64,000 nucleotides of DNA from Vitellaria paradoxa (lineage: Eukaryota > Streptophyta > Magnoliopsida > Ericales > Sapotaceae): assembly GCA_019916065.1 (NCBI GenBank), contig CM034233.1:54181947-54245946 (forward strand), written 5' to 3'. A program made the translations under genes and the position numbers. Below are positions 47,095 through 57,643 of the stretch, piece by piece; within the stretch, counting starts at the first letter, position 1, and each line of letters starts with the position of its first letter. The notes below the pieces were generated by a model. That model ran no database searches. It was not told the DNA's origin and saw only the letters and a list, made by a program, of their open reading frames with translations.

Positions 47095-47182
47095 AACCTG
47101 TATCGCTACGGGGTTTTGATCCCGAGACCTTGAAGACCTGAATTTGAGATCCCTACCACTGCAACACAGATTTCATTGTGGT
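47095..47182 (-). other. Second tRNA-like segment
   Basis: The minus strand reads TGTTGCAGTGGTAGGG (A-box-like) and, about 40 bases later, GGGATCAAAACCCC (B-box-like). It lies in the same 3.8-kb insertion as the segment at 46262-46352 and has the same orientation. No complete cloverleaf is seen. Confidence 0.3.
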
Positions 47183-47932
47183 ACACACATCAACATTTAA
47201 CTATTTTTTACATGTAAGTAAAATAGTAGTTGAGGTGACGGTTTCATCAAACCGTTGTAAGTATAATTTACATTATTCAGTTGGGATCTATTGAATTAAT
47301 TGTTGCATAAACAGTATGCCACCTAATCACATGCACTGTAGTAGGTCACCTAATACAGTGTAGCAATACAACCACTACATATAGGCACCTAGGAGATTCT
47401 GATTACTGGACTTTAGTAGCTCATTCCTTGTGGGAATATTTTTTTTAGGATATTAAGCACAGGGATATTGAAGATGAGTTGGAAAGAGATTAATTTCTCT
47501 TAAATATTCCACCAGCAGAGTTAATTATTTTTCTTGCGCAGCACTGGAAGACTTATTTATTATTGTGGTCTGTAATAATAATTGTTGGATGATTGTAATT
47601 ATTAAGATTAGACCTAATTTACTTTATTTGGTATGTAATGTTAATCGCATGGTTGGGACGTTTAGAAGGCTCTATAATACTATTCTCTATTTTTATTTTG
47701 TGCCCTGTAGTTGATCCCATCAAATGATTCAGTCTAATGACTTATAAATATTGTTTGGGATAAACAAGAGATTTTGAATACTTTAAATTTTTATTGTGAG
47801 TCAACCCCAGTTTGGAGAAAAAATTTTGGGGTGTGACAGCTTGTTATTATCATCTTATTTTTATACTCAAACAATTAATCCTAAGTCACCCTTGGGCATT
47901 CGGGTTATGAAAATTAGGGGCATGACAACTAG

Positions 47933-48089
47933 TTCCTCCACCTTTAGATGCTAAAATTATTGGTTGTCAATGGATTTACAAGATTAAACAACATTCTAAT
48001 GGGTCTGTAGCTCGTTACAAGGCAAGGCCTGTTGCACTTGGCAATCAACAAACTCCTGGCCTAGACTTTACAGAGACCTTTAGCCCTGT
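47933..48089 (+). pseudogene. Copia reverse transcriptase, second part
   Basis: Continues the copia RT: PPPLDAKIIGCQWIYKIK, then QHSNGSVARYKARPVALGNQ and QTPGLDFTETFSPV. WIYKIK, ARYKAR and the TFSPV block are diagnostic for copia RT. The reading is open throughout. It ends at the Athila insertion point; one TSD (CCTGT) lies at 48085-48089. Confidence 0.9.
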
Positions 48090-49539
48090 TGATTGGACTT
48101 AATTTGCTACACTTTTATTCACTTAATTACACTTTTACATAGCATATAAATGAGATAAAACTCTTATTTTGTGCAGATTTCATCTTCATTCCTCAATACA
48201 AAGAATGTGTTGCAATTTTATCACAATTAAATGAGGATTTGAGCTCATTAAAGTGTAAAGAAGAAGGAATGAAGAATGGAAGCACAGAGGATTCGGGATA
48301 CAACACATAATCCTATTTGAATACCTTGAGCAAAGGAGGAAATGCATATTCGAATACAGCCAAACAGTATTCGAATACTGAGACTGTTGGCAGAAAATAG
48401 ATTCCATGTGATTTTATAGATTTGAAGGGATGCAATCTGGAGGAAAGAGAGAGTGGGGGGTGGCATCACATGATCCACACCCACTCATACATTCACAGAG
48501 ATATACACACGGAGAGATATACTTGGGGGACACAGAATTTTTGAGGGAGTTTTTAGAGAGAGATTTTTTGGGGGGTTCAAGTTTTTCAGTTTTTCTTCTT
48601 CTTCGTTTCTCTGGTTTTTGATTCTGCAGATTTTGATTTCAATTGTAGTTTTAATTTTCAGTTTACTATAATTAGATTTTAGTTCTACAGCACTTTACAA
48701 TTCCATTCCTGTAATTAGATTTCATTTTGAATTAAAGAGTAAATTTCCATTTCCAGCTTTGAAGGTCATGTCTCTATTCTTCATTTCTGTTATTCATTTT
48801 CTTAAGATGATCGGCTAGTTTTTCTTGGGCCAAGGCAAGGACAATGTCCTGTCCAATGATTTCCAAGATACCGTTCTTCATGGATTAATTTTGAGTTCTT
48901 TGGTTATCAATCTTAGTTGTATCTAATTACTCTCGAAATCAATGGTTCAATGTCCGATTAACACTTGTTTACATATTTTATCAATGAGTTCATAGAAGTT
49001 GCTGAATTCAGAACTCTTATTGCAAATATGTATGGGAGTTGCTAGAATTAGATCTTCTATAGTCTTCATGATAGATTATGCACATTACTTGTTTGATCCA
49101 TGGCTTGTATCATTTGAAATTAATTTTCTCCAAACATTAGAGCAACTAGAATTGACGATCTATTCACTCTTGGTATTTTAAGATTGATTTGGATAGGCAT
49201 TGGAATTGTCTTGCCCATCTTTTTAATATCAAGTTTTAGTTAAGTTTAGTTTTCATTTCAAAACCCATTTCCAAAACCATCAAAAATTCCAAACCAGATT
49301 TTCAATTCTGTTTACCATTCATGTGAGCCATGTTTTGCCTCTTTAATCCATTTGATTCAAACATGATTTTGCTCACTAGATCCCTGTGGATATGACCTGG
49401 TTCTTACCAGTTAATTGTGCTACAATGAAACCTTGCACTTGGGGGAGTTTGTCTTGATTTTCCTTACTCAACACCTTTGAAATCTGAATTTGCATCTTTA
49501 TTTACATTTGAGAGTGAGGTAATTAAGCAAACACAAGCA
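48090..49539 (+). repeat. 5' LTR of Athila element
   Basis: 1450 bp, starts TGATTGGACTT and ends AACACAAGCA. It matches 59493-60942 along its full length with about 2-4% differences by eye, more in the first 450 bp. TATAAA at 48145-48150 is a possible but oddly early TATA box. A CACACACCC/GAGAGAG-rich leader follows. Short open stretches here recur in the other LTR and are not genes. Confidence 0.95.
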
Positions 49540-49540
49540 C

Positions 49541-49563
49541 AATTTTGGTGCCGTTGCCGGGGA
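49541..49563 (+). other. Primer binding site region of Athila element
   Basis: TTTTGGTGCCGTTGCCGGGG follows the 5' LTR. TGGYGCCGTTGCCGGGGA just after the LTR is characteristic of Athila elements. Confidence 0.85.
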
Positions 49564-50872
49564 ACTTTGAAAAGCAATGGTGTTTTGAACTCTTGGAGCA
49601 AGAATTGGCAACATTACTCACCACCATCTTCAACAACAAAGCTACTCAAGGCATTGGTGGAGTTGATGGAGCAAAAGAAGCAAGGATCGGAGGAAAAGGA
49701 AGTTAACTATGTGTTGTGTGAAACTTCGGACCACAAGACAGACGATTGTCCCACACTTGTAGCTTTTAAAGAAGTTCTTTATGGTCAAGTAAATCCCCCA
49801 CCAGCTGCAAGAAATTAAAACTCAAATCAGGAAGTGAACAACTTTGCTTCAAGAAATCAGCCATATTCGAATGCTTACAATGCTGGATATAGAAGCCATT
49901 CGAATACCCCCTGGAGAGCTAAAGTACAACACCAGTAGCAGCAGCAACCTCAACAACCTTTTCCACCTCAACCATTTCATTCCCAACTTTATCAACCTCA
50001 ACAGAACACCAACAATTATCAGCCACCACATAAAAGATCATTGGAGGATACCTTGCAACAATTCATGCAAGGGCAAATTGGAACTAACAACCAAAATTTA
50101 AGGTTCCAAGATCAAACAAATAAGGCTATGGAAGACATTTGAAGTCAACTGTCAAAGCTCACTCAAGCTTTAACCTTGAGGGAAACAGGGAAACTTCCAT
50201 CTCAGCCCAACCAAATCCCACTAGCCAAGTGCACTTCAGTGAATCATCTTCTTCAAGTGCAAATGAGAATTTGGAATATGTGCAAGCTATTTCAACATTG
50301 AGAAGTGGAAAACAGATCTTGAAACCAGATTATGTTCCAATTGAAGAGGCAAATGAGCAAAATATGATGGAAGATGAGAAAGAAATCCAGCACAACACTA
50401 GCAGCAAAGCATTTGAACAGCAGCTGCTCACCGAAACAGAAGCTGAATTGTAGCAAAAGCAGCTACTAGAAGAGCAAAAACAATAGCTGCAGAGCAGACC
50501 AGAAATTGAAGAACAGTAGAAACAAAAGCTGGACAGCAGTTTACAATCGGAATAGCAGCAAATTGAACAAGCACAATTTCAGAAACAAGAACAAAATCTG
50601 CACAGTAAAACAGAAAATGAACTAAAACGAAATCTGGACAGCAGACCAGAAGCTAAATAAAAATAGCAGCCGAGCAACGAGGAGCAGAAAAACAGATTTC
50701 AGAGGAAAGAACAGGTAATTTCTAAAAATAAAAATGATTTTTTTGAAAATACAACCAAAGGTTTTGATGAAAAACAGCTTGAAAAAAGTGAAAAAGTTTT
50801 TGGAAAGGAGAAGATTTCAAAAGAAAACCAGCTGGACAGCCCTGATTTCATTCCAAAAATTCCTTTTCCTCA
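49564..50872 (+). pseudogene. Athila gag remnant with large deletion
   Basis: Only about 150 bp separate the PBS from a nucleocapsid-like Cys segment (VNYVLCETSDHKTDDCPTL, near 49707-49760). The usual several-hundred-residue retrotransposon-gag capsid domain is absent, so most of gag has been deleted. After it come a Gln/Pro-rich region (49930-50030), LEDTLQQFMQGQIGTNNQN, a LSKLTQAL block and a long Glu/Lys/Gln-rich linker (50440-50870) with many stops (several CAG-to-TAG type). The linker leads directly into the protease. Confidence 0.75.
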
Positions 50873-50876
50873 AAGG

Positions 50877-51512
50877 TTGAACAAAGGAAAGAAAGAGAAT
50901 TTGAATTCTGACATTTATGAACTTTTCAAACAAGTCAGAATAAACATTCCTTTGCTTGATGCCATTAAACAAAATCCATCTTATGGAAAGTTTTTGAAAG
51001 ATTTGTGCACTGTCAAAAGGAGAATGAATGTCAAAGAGAGAGTATTTTTAACTGAACAAGTGAGCTCAATTTTTCAATTCAAAACCCCTCCAAAATATAA
51101 AGATCCGGGGTGTCCTACAATCGCATGCATCATTGGGGATAAGAGGGCAGATAGAGCCTTGTTGGATTTGGGAGCAAGTGTTAATCTTTTGCCATTTTCT
51201 GTGTACCAACAGCTTGGATTAGGGGAGCTTAGACCTACTAGGGTGACACTTCAATTAGCAGATAGGTCAGTCAAAGTCCCTAGAGGTATTGTAGAGGATG
51301 TCCTAATTCAAGTGGAGCATTTTGTCTTTCCAGTGGACTTTATAGTGCTTGATAACCAATCAATTCAAGGGCCACAACCAGCTGTCCCAGTCATCTTAGG
51401 AAGACCATTTTTGGCCACTTCTAATGCCTTAATCAATTGTAGAACCGGAGTCATTAAGTTGTCTTTTGGTAACATGACCATTGAGAAGAACATCTTTAAT
51501 GTGACCAAATAG
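50877..51512 (+). pseudogene. Athila aspartic protease
   Basis: A 211-codon open stretch. The front part (ELFKQVRINIPLLDAIKQ, YGKFLKDLCTVKRR) is the conserved lead-in of Athila proteases. The active-site region reads RALLDLGASVNLLPFSVYQQ; DLGAS replaces the DTG/DSG of other retropepsins and is normal in Athila. A flap-like segment and VPVILGRPFLATSNALINCR (the ILGRPFLAT motif) follow. It ends at a TAG at 51510, 33 bp before the RT segment. No stop occurs within the domain, so it is the best-preserved module of this copy. Confidence 0.9.
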
Positions 51513-51545
51513 CCAAGTGACCATGAGGAGATAGAAGAAGTAGAT

Positions 51546-52704
51546 TTGATTCAAACCATTACACAAGAGCATTTTGATAGAGAGTACTTAGATGACCCAC
51601 TGGAAAGAGCTTTAGTGAACAGTGATCAAGTAGATTTCCTAGATGATTGTGACTTGGAAAATTTTGGTGGAGGAGAATTTGAGGAAATGGAAAAATCAGT
51701 GATGTCAGTGAATCAGTGGAGGCCCACTTTTGAGTCTTTAGAGCTGCCCACAGTCAAAGCAGAGTCATCCTTTGAGAAGCCACCTGTACCTGAGAGAAAG
51801 CCCCTACCTAATGACTTAAAATATGTATTTTTGGGTGAGGGAGAGTCCTATCCAGCTGTCATTTCTTCTCAGCTAAGTTTGGACCAAGAAAGTAAGCTGG
51901 TTGATGCCTTGAAAAAACATAAAAGAGCTTTGGGCTGGACCATAGCAGATTTGCAAGGAATTAGTCCTTTGATTTGTACTCATAGGATCTTTTTGGAGGA
52001 GGATGCCAAACCCATTAGGCAAATGCAAAGGAGACTAAACCCAAACATGAAAGAAGTAGTTAGGGGGGAGGTAATCAAGCTATTGGATGCTGGAATTATC
52101 TACCCTATTTCAGACTCTAAATGGGTTAGTCCAACTCAGGTAGTGCCTAAGAAATCTAGAGTGACTGTAGTGAAGAATGAACAAGATGAATTAGTTCCAA
52201 TGCGTATCCAAACAGGATGGCGCATGTGCATAGATTATAGAAAGTTAAATGCAGTCACAAGGAAGGATCATTTCCCTCTTCCATTCCTAGATCAGGTATT
52301 AAAAAGAGTGGCAGGACAGGCATTTTACTGTTTCTTGGATGGATACTCTGGGTACAATCAAATTGAGATTGCATTAGATGATCAGGAGAAGACCACATTT
52401 ACTTGTCCATTTGGTACATTTGCATATAGGCGCATGCCTTTTGGTCTTTGCAATGCTCCTGCAACCTTCCAAAGATGCATGATCAGTTTTTAGTGACTTT
52501 GTGGAGAAATTTCTTGAAGTGTTCATGGATGACTTTTCAGTTTATGGGAGTGACTTTGATTTGTGCTTGAGGAATCTGGAGAAGGTTTTAGCAAGATGTG
52601 AAGAGAAAAATTTGGTGTTGAATTGGGAGAAATGCCATTTTATGGTAACTCAGGGAATAGTTCTTGGTCATATAGTGTCTTCTAGGGGGATAGAAAATAG
52701 ATAG
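51546..52704 (+). pseudogene. Athila reverse transcriptase (frameshifted)
   Basis: 51546-52493 covers the acidic linker, LKYVFLGEGESYPAVISSQL, KHKRALGWTIADLQGISP, RRLNPNMKEVVRGEVIKLLD, SDSKWVSPTQVVPKKS, WRMCIDYRKLNAVTRKDHFP and the CFLDGYSGYNQI block with the first catalytic Asp, then RRMPFGLCNAPATFQRCM. A 1-2 base indel near 52487 shifts the frame. The next segment, 52501-52704, reads FLEVFMDDFSVYGSDFDLC; FMDD is the active site. A second single-base frameshift near 52693 leads into the RNase H. Apart from these two breaks the domain is well conserved. Confidence 0.93.
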
Positions 52705-53323
52705 AGCAAAAGTTGAAATTATTCAAAAACTTCCTACCCCTAGATGTGTCAAGGATGTCAGATCATTTTCAGGACATGCAGGTTTCTACAAGAGATTCAT
52801 TGCATCATTCAGTGCCATTTCTAGACCTTTGTGCAATCTCCTAGGCCATGATGTTCCTTTTGATTGGACATCAGATTGTCAGGCTTCATTTGATAGACTT
52901 AAGGACTTGCTCACTTCAGCTCCCATTATGCAGACACCAGATTGGACTCTACCCTTTGAGATCATGTGTGACGCTAGTGATAGTGCCATTGGTACAGTCC
53001 TAGGTCAGAGGAAAGAGAGGAAGTCACATGTGCTGTACTATGCTAGCAAATCCCTTAGTGATGCACAAAAGAACTACACAACTACTGAGAAGGAGTTGCT
53101 AGCAGTAATATATGCATTGGATAAGTTCAGATCATACCTAGTGGGATCTCATGTCATTGTATTTACTGACCATGCAGCATTGAAGTATCTTTTGACCAAA
53201 TCTGATGCCAAGCCTAGACTCATTAGGTGGATTCTTTTGCTTCAAGAATTTGATTTAGAGATCAAAGATAAGAAGGGAGTTGAAAATGTAGTTACTGATC
53301 ATCTTTCTAGACTCCCACATTAG
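52700..53323 (+). pseudogene. Athila RNase H and RT thumb/connection
   Basis: Reads [40 protein letters not shown], then the RNase [61 protein letters not shown] and [12 protein letters not shown]. The catalytic Asp (CDAS), Glu (EKELLA) and Asp (FTDHAA) are all present. It ends at a TAG after DHLSRLPH at 53321, and the same frame continues beyond the stop into the integrase linker. Confidence 0.92.
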
Positions 53324-54720
53324 GACTTAGCATCTTTTGAGTCACCTATTAATGAGACATTCCCTGATGAGCAGTTGTTTCATATAGATTCCTCAAAGAC
53401 ACCATGGTTTGCAGATATAGCCAATTATTTGGTTTCAAGTGTGGTGCCCTCTCATTGGACCATGTTAGATAAGAGAAAGTTTTTTAGGAATGTGAGGAAC
53501 TTTTTCTGAGATGATCCATATCTGTTTAAGTATTTCTCAGATCAGGTTATTAGGAGATGCATACCCGAGAGTGAAGCTCATAGTGTCATTAGTTTTTGTC
53601 ATACTCTCGCATGTGGAGGTCATTTTTCAGCTAGGAAGACAGTGGCAAAGATTTTGCAGAGTGGATTGTATTGGCCTACCATGTTTCGGGATGTGCATAC
53701 CTTTTGTGTTGCCTGTGATAAGTGTCAAAGACTTGGTAAGCTCACTAGGAGGAACATGATGCCACTTCACCCCATTTATGTGCTTGATATCTTTGATTGT
53801 TGGGGTATGGATTTTATGGGACCATTTGTGAATTCATTTGGCAATGAATATATCTTAGTGGCAGTGGATTATGTTTCAAAGTGGGTAGAGGCCATACCAA
53901 CTAGGACCAATGATCACAAGGTGGTGATAAAATTTTTGAAGGAGAATGTGTTCTCAAGATTTGGAATGCCAAAGGCCATGATAAGTGATAGGGAAACACA
54001 TTTTTGTAATAGATATGTTGGCCTTTTGATGAGGAAGTATGGGGCCTTTTGATGAGGAAGTATGGGGTTGTGCATAAGGTTAGAACATCATATCATCCCC
54101 AAACGAGTGGACAAGCTGAGTTAGCCAATAGAGAGATCAAGAGAATCATTGAAAAAACAGTGAACCCCACAAGGAAAGATTGGTCTTTGAAATTGGTTGA
54201 TGCACTTTGGGCTTATAGGACTGCCTACAAGACTATTCTAGGCATGTCTCCTTATAGGTTGGTGCATGGAAAAGCTTGTCATCTTCCTGTGGAACTTGAA
54301 CACAAGGCTTATTGGGCTGTGAAACATTTCAATGAAAACATCAATGAAGCTGGATTTCAAAAGAAGTTGCAACTTAGTGAGTTGGAGGAGATCCAAAATG
54401 ATGCATATGAGAATGCCAAGATCACCAAGGATAGAGTGACGAAGTGGCATGATGCACATATCCTTAAAAGAGAGTTGGTTGTGGGTCAAAAGGTTTTGTT
54501 GTATGACTCTAGGTTGCACTTGTTTCTCGGAAAGTTAAAGTCAAGATGGAGTGGTCCATATGTGATTCAGAATATCATTGAGTTTGGGGTTGTTGACATT
54601 CAAAATCCAACCTCCAAGAGTATTTTTAGAGTGAATGGATAGAGATTGAAAGAGTATCATGAGAATTTCATTGCTGAAATTGAGAGTTGGGATCTTGAGG
54701 ATCCCCCGGATTGTGATTGA
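53324..54720 (+). pseudogene. Athila integrase (broken by 23-bp duplication)
   Basis: After an in-frame TGA near 53507, the zinc-binding part reads [17 protein letters not shown] and later [11 protein letters not shown] (HHCC). The catalytic core has [17 protein letters not shown] (first Asp), [13 protein letters not shown] (second Asp) and, after the break, [19 protein letters not shown] (Glu). At 54022-54068 a 23-bp unit (CTTTTGATGAGGAAG and neighbours) is present twice in tandem, shifting the frame and ending the first segment at 54052. The second segment runs 54049-54642 with [20 protein letters not shown] and the C-terminal [20 protein letters not shown] block, plus a short tail to 54720 after another TAG. 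Confidence 0.93.
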
Positions 54721-56353
54721 TTAAGAAAGGAATTCTGATTTTGTACCATAGTAGTTAGGATTCTTTTTATGTTTTCAATTTTCTGCTTTTCTGCATTATT
54801 TTTTAAGTTTTCTTTTTCTTTAAAAAAAAATTTCTTTCACTTTGCAAGTGTAACAAAATTGGTTTCAGCAGGCAACAGTCCATGGAAGAAGTGGGAATTT
54901 TCTGACCTTGTTGTATTGTTCTCTGGTTTGAGCAGTAAGTAGTGCAGTAGGAATGTTTCTGTGCAGTGGCAACACCACTGATGGTAGAACAAATTGAAAG
55001 TCAAATGGGTTGCATTGAACTTCATTGCTGAAATTTTCTTTTGCATTTGCATGATCTGTTTTGGAGTATAATTCATTAACCAAATTGGATAGCTGTGCTT
55101 TGGAAAGTGTTTCAGAATTGCATATTAGGGAGATCTCAATTGAGCATGTTTTACTGAGGATCAAATCAACTTAGAATTGTGCAATAAGGTTTTCCAAATC
55201 TGGTTCTGTAACAGGTAAGAGTCAGGTGAGATTTTCATTCATTTGAATTCCCACAAGTCATTCGAATGTGCCATCTGAGCACAGGTTCTCAATTGTGAAT
55301 TGAATGTTGAAAATCTGTTACCATATTAATTGCGAGACTAATCTTATTTGTATGCAACCCATTTTTCATTATCTTCATTGACTTGCATTTTATTCAAGAA
55401 TTTTGCATTGAACAAGTTGGGGGGAACCAGATGTTTTGGTGGTGCCTTGAAATTTCAGCTGATACACTTCACTCAAAAATGTTAACCTTAAACTCAACAG
55501 GTACTTCTTTTCCCTTTGCACTTTATTCCAAATTGTTTGATTTGCTTGTGTATTGAGGACAATGCTTGTTTCTAGTTGGGGGGGGAAGAAATAATTTGAG
55601 TTTGTCTCTTGGTCTTATACATTTGTGTTGATTGGAATGTGTTGAATGAAATTGCTGATTCACTTTGTTATACTTGTTGAATGAAAATTTGAGTAGTGTG
55701 TTTAATATAGCTAAATTGCTGAAAATTTTCAAAAATTTTAGAAATTTTCTTTGATTTTTTTTAATTTGCTTTTTGTTTTTCATTTGAGTTTAGATGTTAT
55801 TAGTTGTAAATAAACTTAACTCAGGTGACAAAATAAGGTTTGAGCATTTCTAAGGAATTGTTAGCAGATTTGAACACTGGAATTACTGTTTGTGATTTTC
55901 TGATGCAACCTATTCGAATATAGGTTGAGGTATTCGAATACCTGTTACAGCCCATAATGTAATTGGTTGTGCTGATTTATTTTTGGATTAAATTTTGGGC
56001 TAACAATTCAATAGGATTTTTCAAATTTAATTTTGTCAAAGTTTTCTAAAAAAAAAAAAGTGCAAAAACATGGCTTAAATTTCTCTGAGAATTCATCACA
56101 GACTTTGGTCAGCTAGTGGATTTCTGGATGGGAAATTGTATTCGAATAAGACCAGATGGTATTCGAATAGGCAGTGATGGGTCAGTAACTTAACCGAGGT
56201 TTTTCTTATTCGGATGTGTCAAACCCGTATTCGAATCACCCTCCTGTGATATAAACCTCTCTGGTTCTCCTCATTATTCCAAATTAAAAGCACTCACAGG
56301 GATTTGGGATTTCCGAAAGAAAAACACGAAGCTAGGGTTTTCCTGAGAAGAAG
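54721..56353. other. Athila spacer between pol and ORF1
   Basis: Non-coding. Two PPT-like tracts lie at 55415-55427 (AGTTGGGGGGAAC) and 55574-55590 (AGTTGGGGGGGGAAGAA). Several TATTCGAATA-type phrases recur (55910-55940, 56140-56170), also seen in the LTRs. A short ATATAAACCTC TATA-like motif lies at 56250-56262, about 90 bp upstream of the ORF1 start. Confidence 0.55.
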
Positions 56354-57643
56354 ATGAAGAGGAAGATGACTGGACTTGGACCAAGGCGATGGAGTCAGCG
56401 ATTGAGGGAAACTATGGGAGGTGCTAGGTCTGTTCGATCTTCTTTCTCTGAACCCGTAGACATAAGTGACAAACCCCAATCTCCTACACGTTCTCCTACC
56501 ACCGAGGGTTAACCAACCATTGAACCTGAGCAAGCCTTAGTTGACATCAATGTGGATGTCAATGTTGAGGCTAGCATTCCAGAAACAGAGGTTCCTAGTG
56601 AGGGGACTTCTGCAACACCCTACTCTAACCCTAGGTTTGCTAGAGAAGCAGCAAAAGATAGATACCTTAAGTGGTATTCTAAGAGGGCTGTCATGTGTGA
56701 GAGGGGTATCAATCTTGAAGACTATTCTGTTCCCCCTTATGAGCTAGTGGACATGATTAACAATAGGGGATGGAATGATTGGGTTGTTGTGAGTCAGAAG
56801 GCAGTAATACCTCTGGTTAGGGAATTTTATTCTAACGCTGTGAAAGGGGAGAAAGGAAAAATTGAAATTACGACCAATGTGAGGAAGAAGGAAATACGGC
56901 TGACACCCGAGTCCATTGCAATGTATGCTGGACTACCATTTGGACAGCCTCTAGTTATTAATCCGGAACAGCAAGCTGGGTGGATAGAACAATTGAAAAA
57001 GGAAAATTTGGTGAAGTTGCTTTCTGGGAACCCTCAAGCTCAGTGGAAAGGAGTTAGATTGTCAAAGGGGGACCTCACAGATAAGAGTAAAGTACTGCAC
57101 ATGTTGGTCTGTTCAAAGATTTTACCACATGCCTATGTCTCATCTGTGACTCTACCACAAGCTGAGATGATTGGAAGGCTTCTTCTGGATATTCCCATCG
57201 ACTTGACAAAGCACATTTGGAATACAATCACTGGAGCAATTGCAAAACCAGAGGTAAATTCTGGTTTACCTTTCGGGGGGTTGATAACTAAAATTCTGCA
57301 AGGTCATGGAGTGAAGGGAAAGAGTGGAATGGAGATAGTGAAACCTGCCACTCGAATTACTAAAACTTCAATGAAGAGAAGTAAAGGGCAATTGGCAAGG
57401 AAAGTGGCAGTAGAACCACAACAAGAACGGTAATCTGAGGGGCAATCAGGGACTGAAGCAGTGACTCTTCAAAGCTTGTATGCATTGGTGAAGGAGGTGA
57501 AGGATCAGCAAGTAGAGTTGGCTGCTGTGTTGAAGAATTTAAAGGACAAACAGGATGCTGATCATCAACAAATAATTGAAATGCTGGAGGGTTTGTATGC
57601 TCCAGCTGCACCTGAAGATTATGTGACACCTCCAGGTCATTGA
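56354..57643 (+). pseudogene. Athila ORF1-like (plant transposon protein) gene
   Basis: ATG at 56354 (MKRKMTGLGPRRWSQ) opens one frame of about 430 codons, broken by TAA near 56510 and TAA at 57431-57433. All parts are in the same frame. The conserved domain spans roughly residues 90-320, with SNPRFAREAAKDRYLKWYSK, RGWNDWVVVSQKAVIPLVRE, EIRLTPESIAMYAGLPFG and KVLHMLVCSKILPHAYVSSV, then a helix near ITGAIAKPE. It matches the Athila ORF1/putative plant transposon protein family, which sits at the env position in Athila. The C-terminus is a coiled coil (SLYALVKEVKDQQVELAAVL) typical of this family. No signal peptide or transmembrane segment is seen, so nothing here supports an envelope role. Function unknown. 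Confidence 0.85.

Larger units (their letters stand above)
44127..47927 (+). mobile_element. Long solo-LTR-like insertion (chromovirus/Tekay-like)
   Basis: Begins TGTAATAACTTGAATTT and ends GGGGCATGACA, flanked by perfect ACTAG duplications (44122-44126 and 47928-47932). Start and end resemble those of the LTR at 61951-63851 (TGTAATGACCCGAATTT and GGGACATGACA; also TCGGGTT(A/G)TGAAA just before the end). There is no gag or pol, so I read it as a 3.8-kb solo LTR. A TATA-like CTATAAATTG lies at 44864-44873. A GGTGTGACAGCTTG at about 47832 looks like an extra LTR-end plus degraded PBS, so a deletion derivative is also possible. Confidence 0.72.

Noticed and set aside
48430..48621. Plus-strand open stretch at the start of the Athila LTR, repeated at 59827-60074
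   Set aside because: It is duplicated because it lies in both LTRs, its frame differs between copies because of a 2-bp indel, and it reads like a leader sequence, not a protein.
56354..57643. Retroviral-type envelope gene
   Set aside because: It lies at the env position but shows no signal peptide, transmembrane helix or cleavage site; the sequence matches the Athila ORF1-type protein instead.
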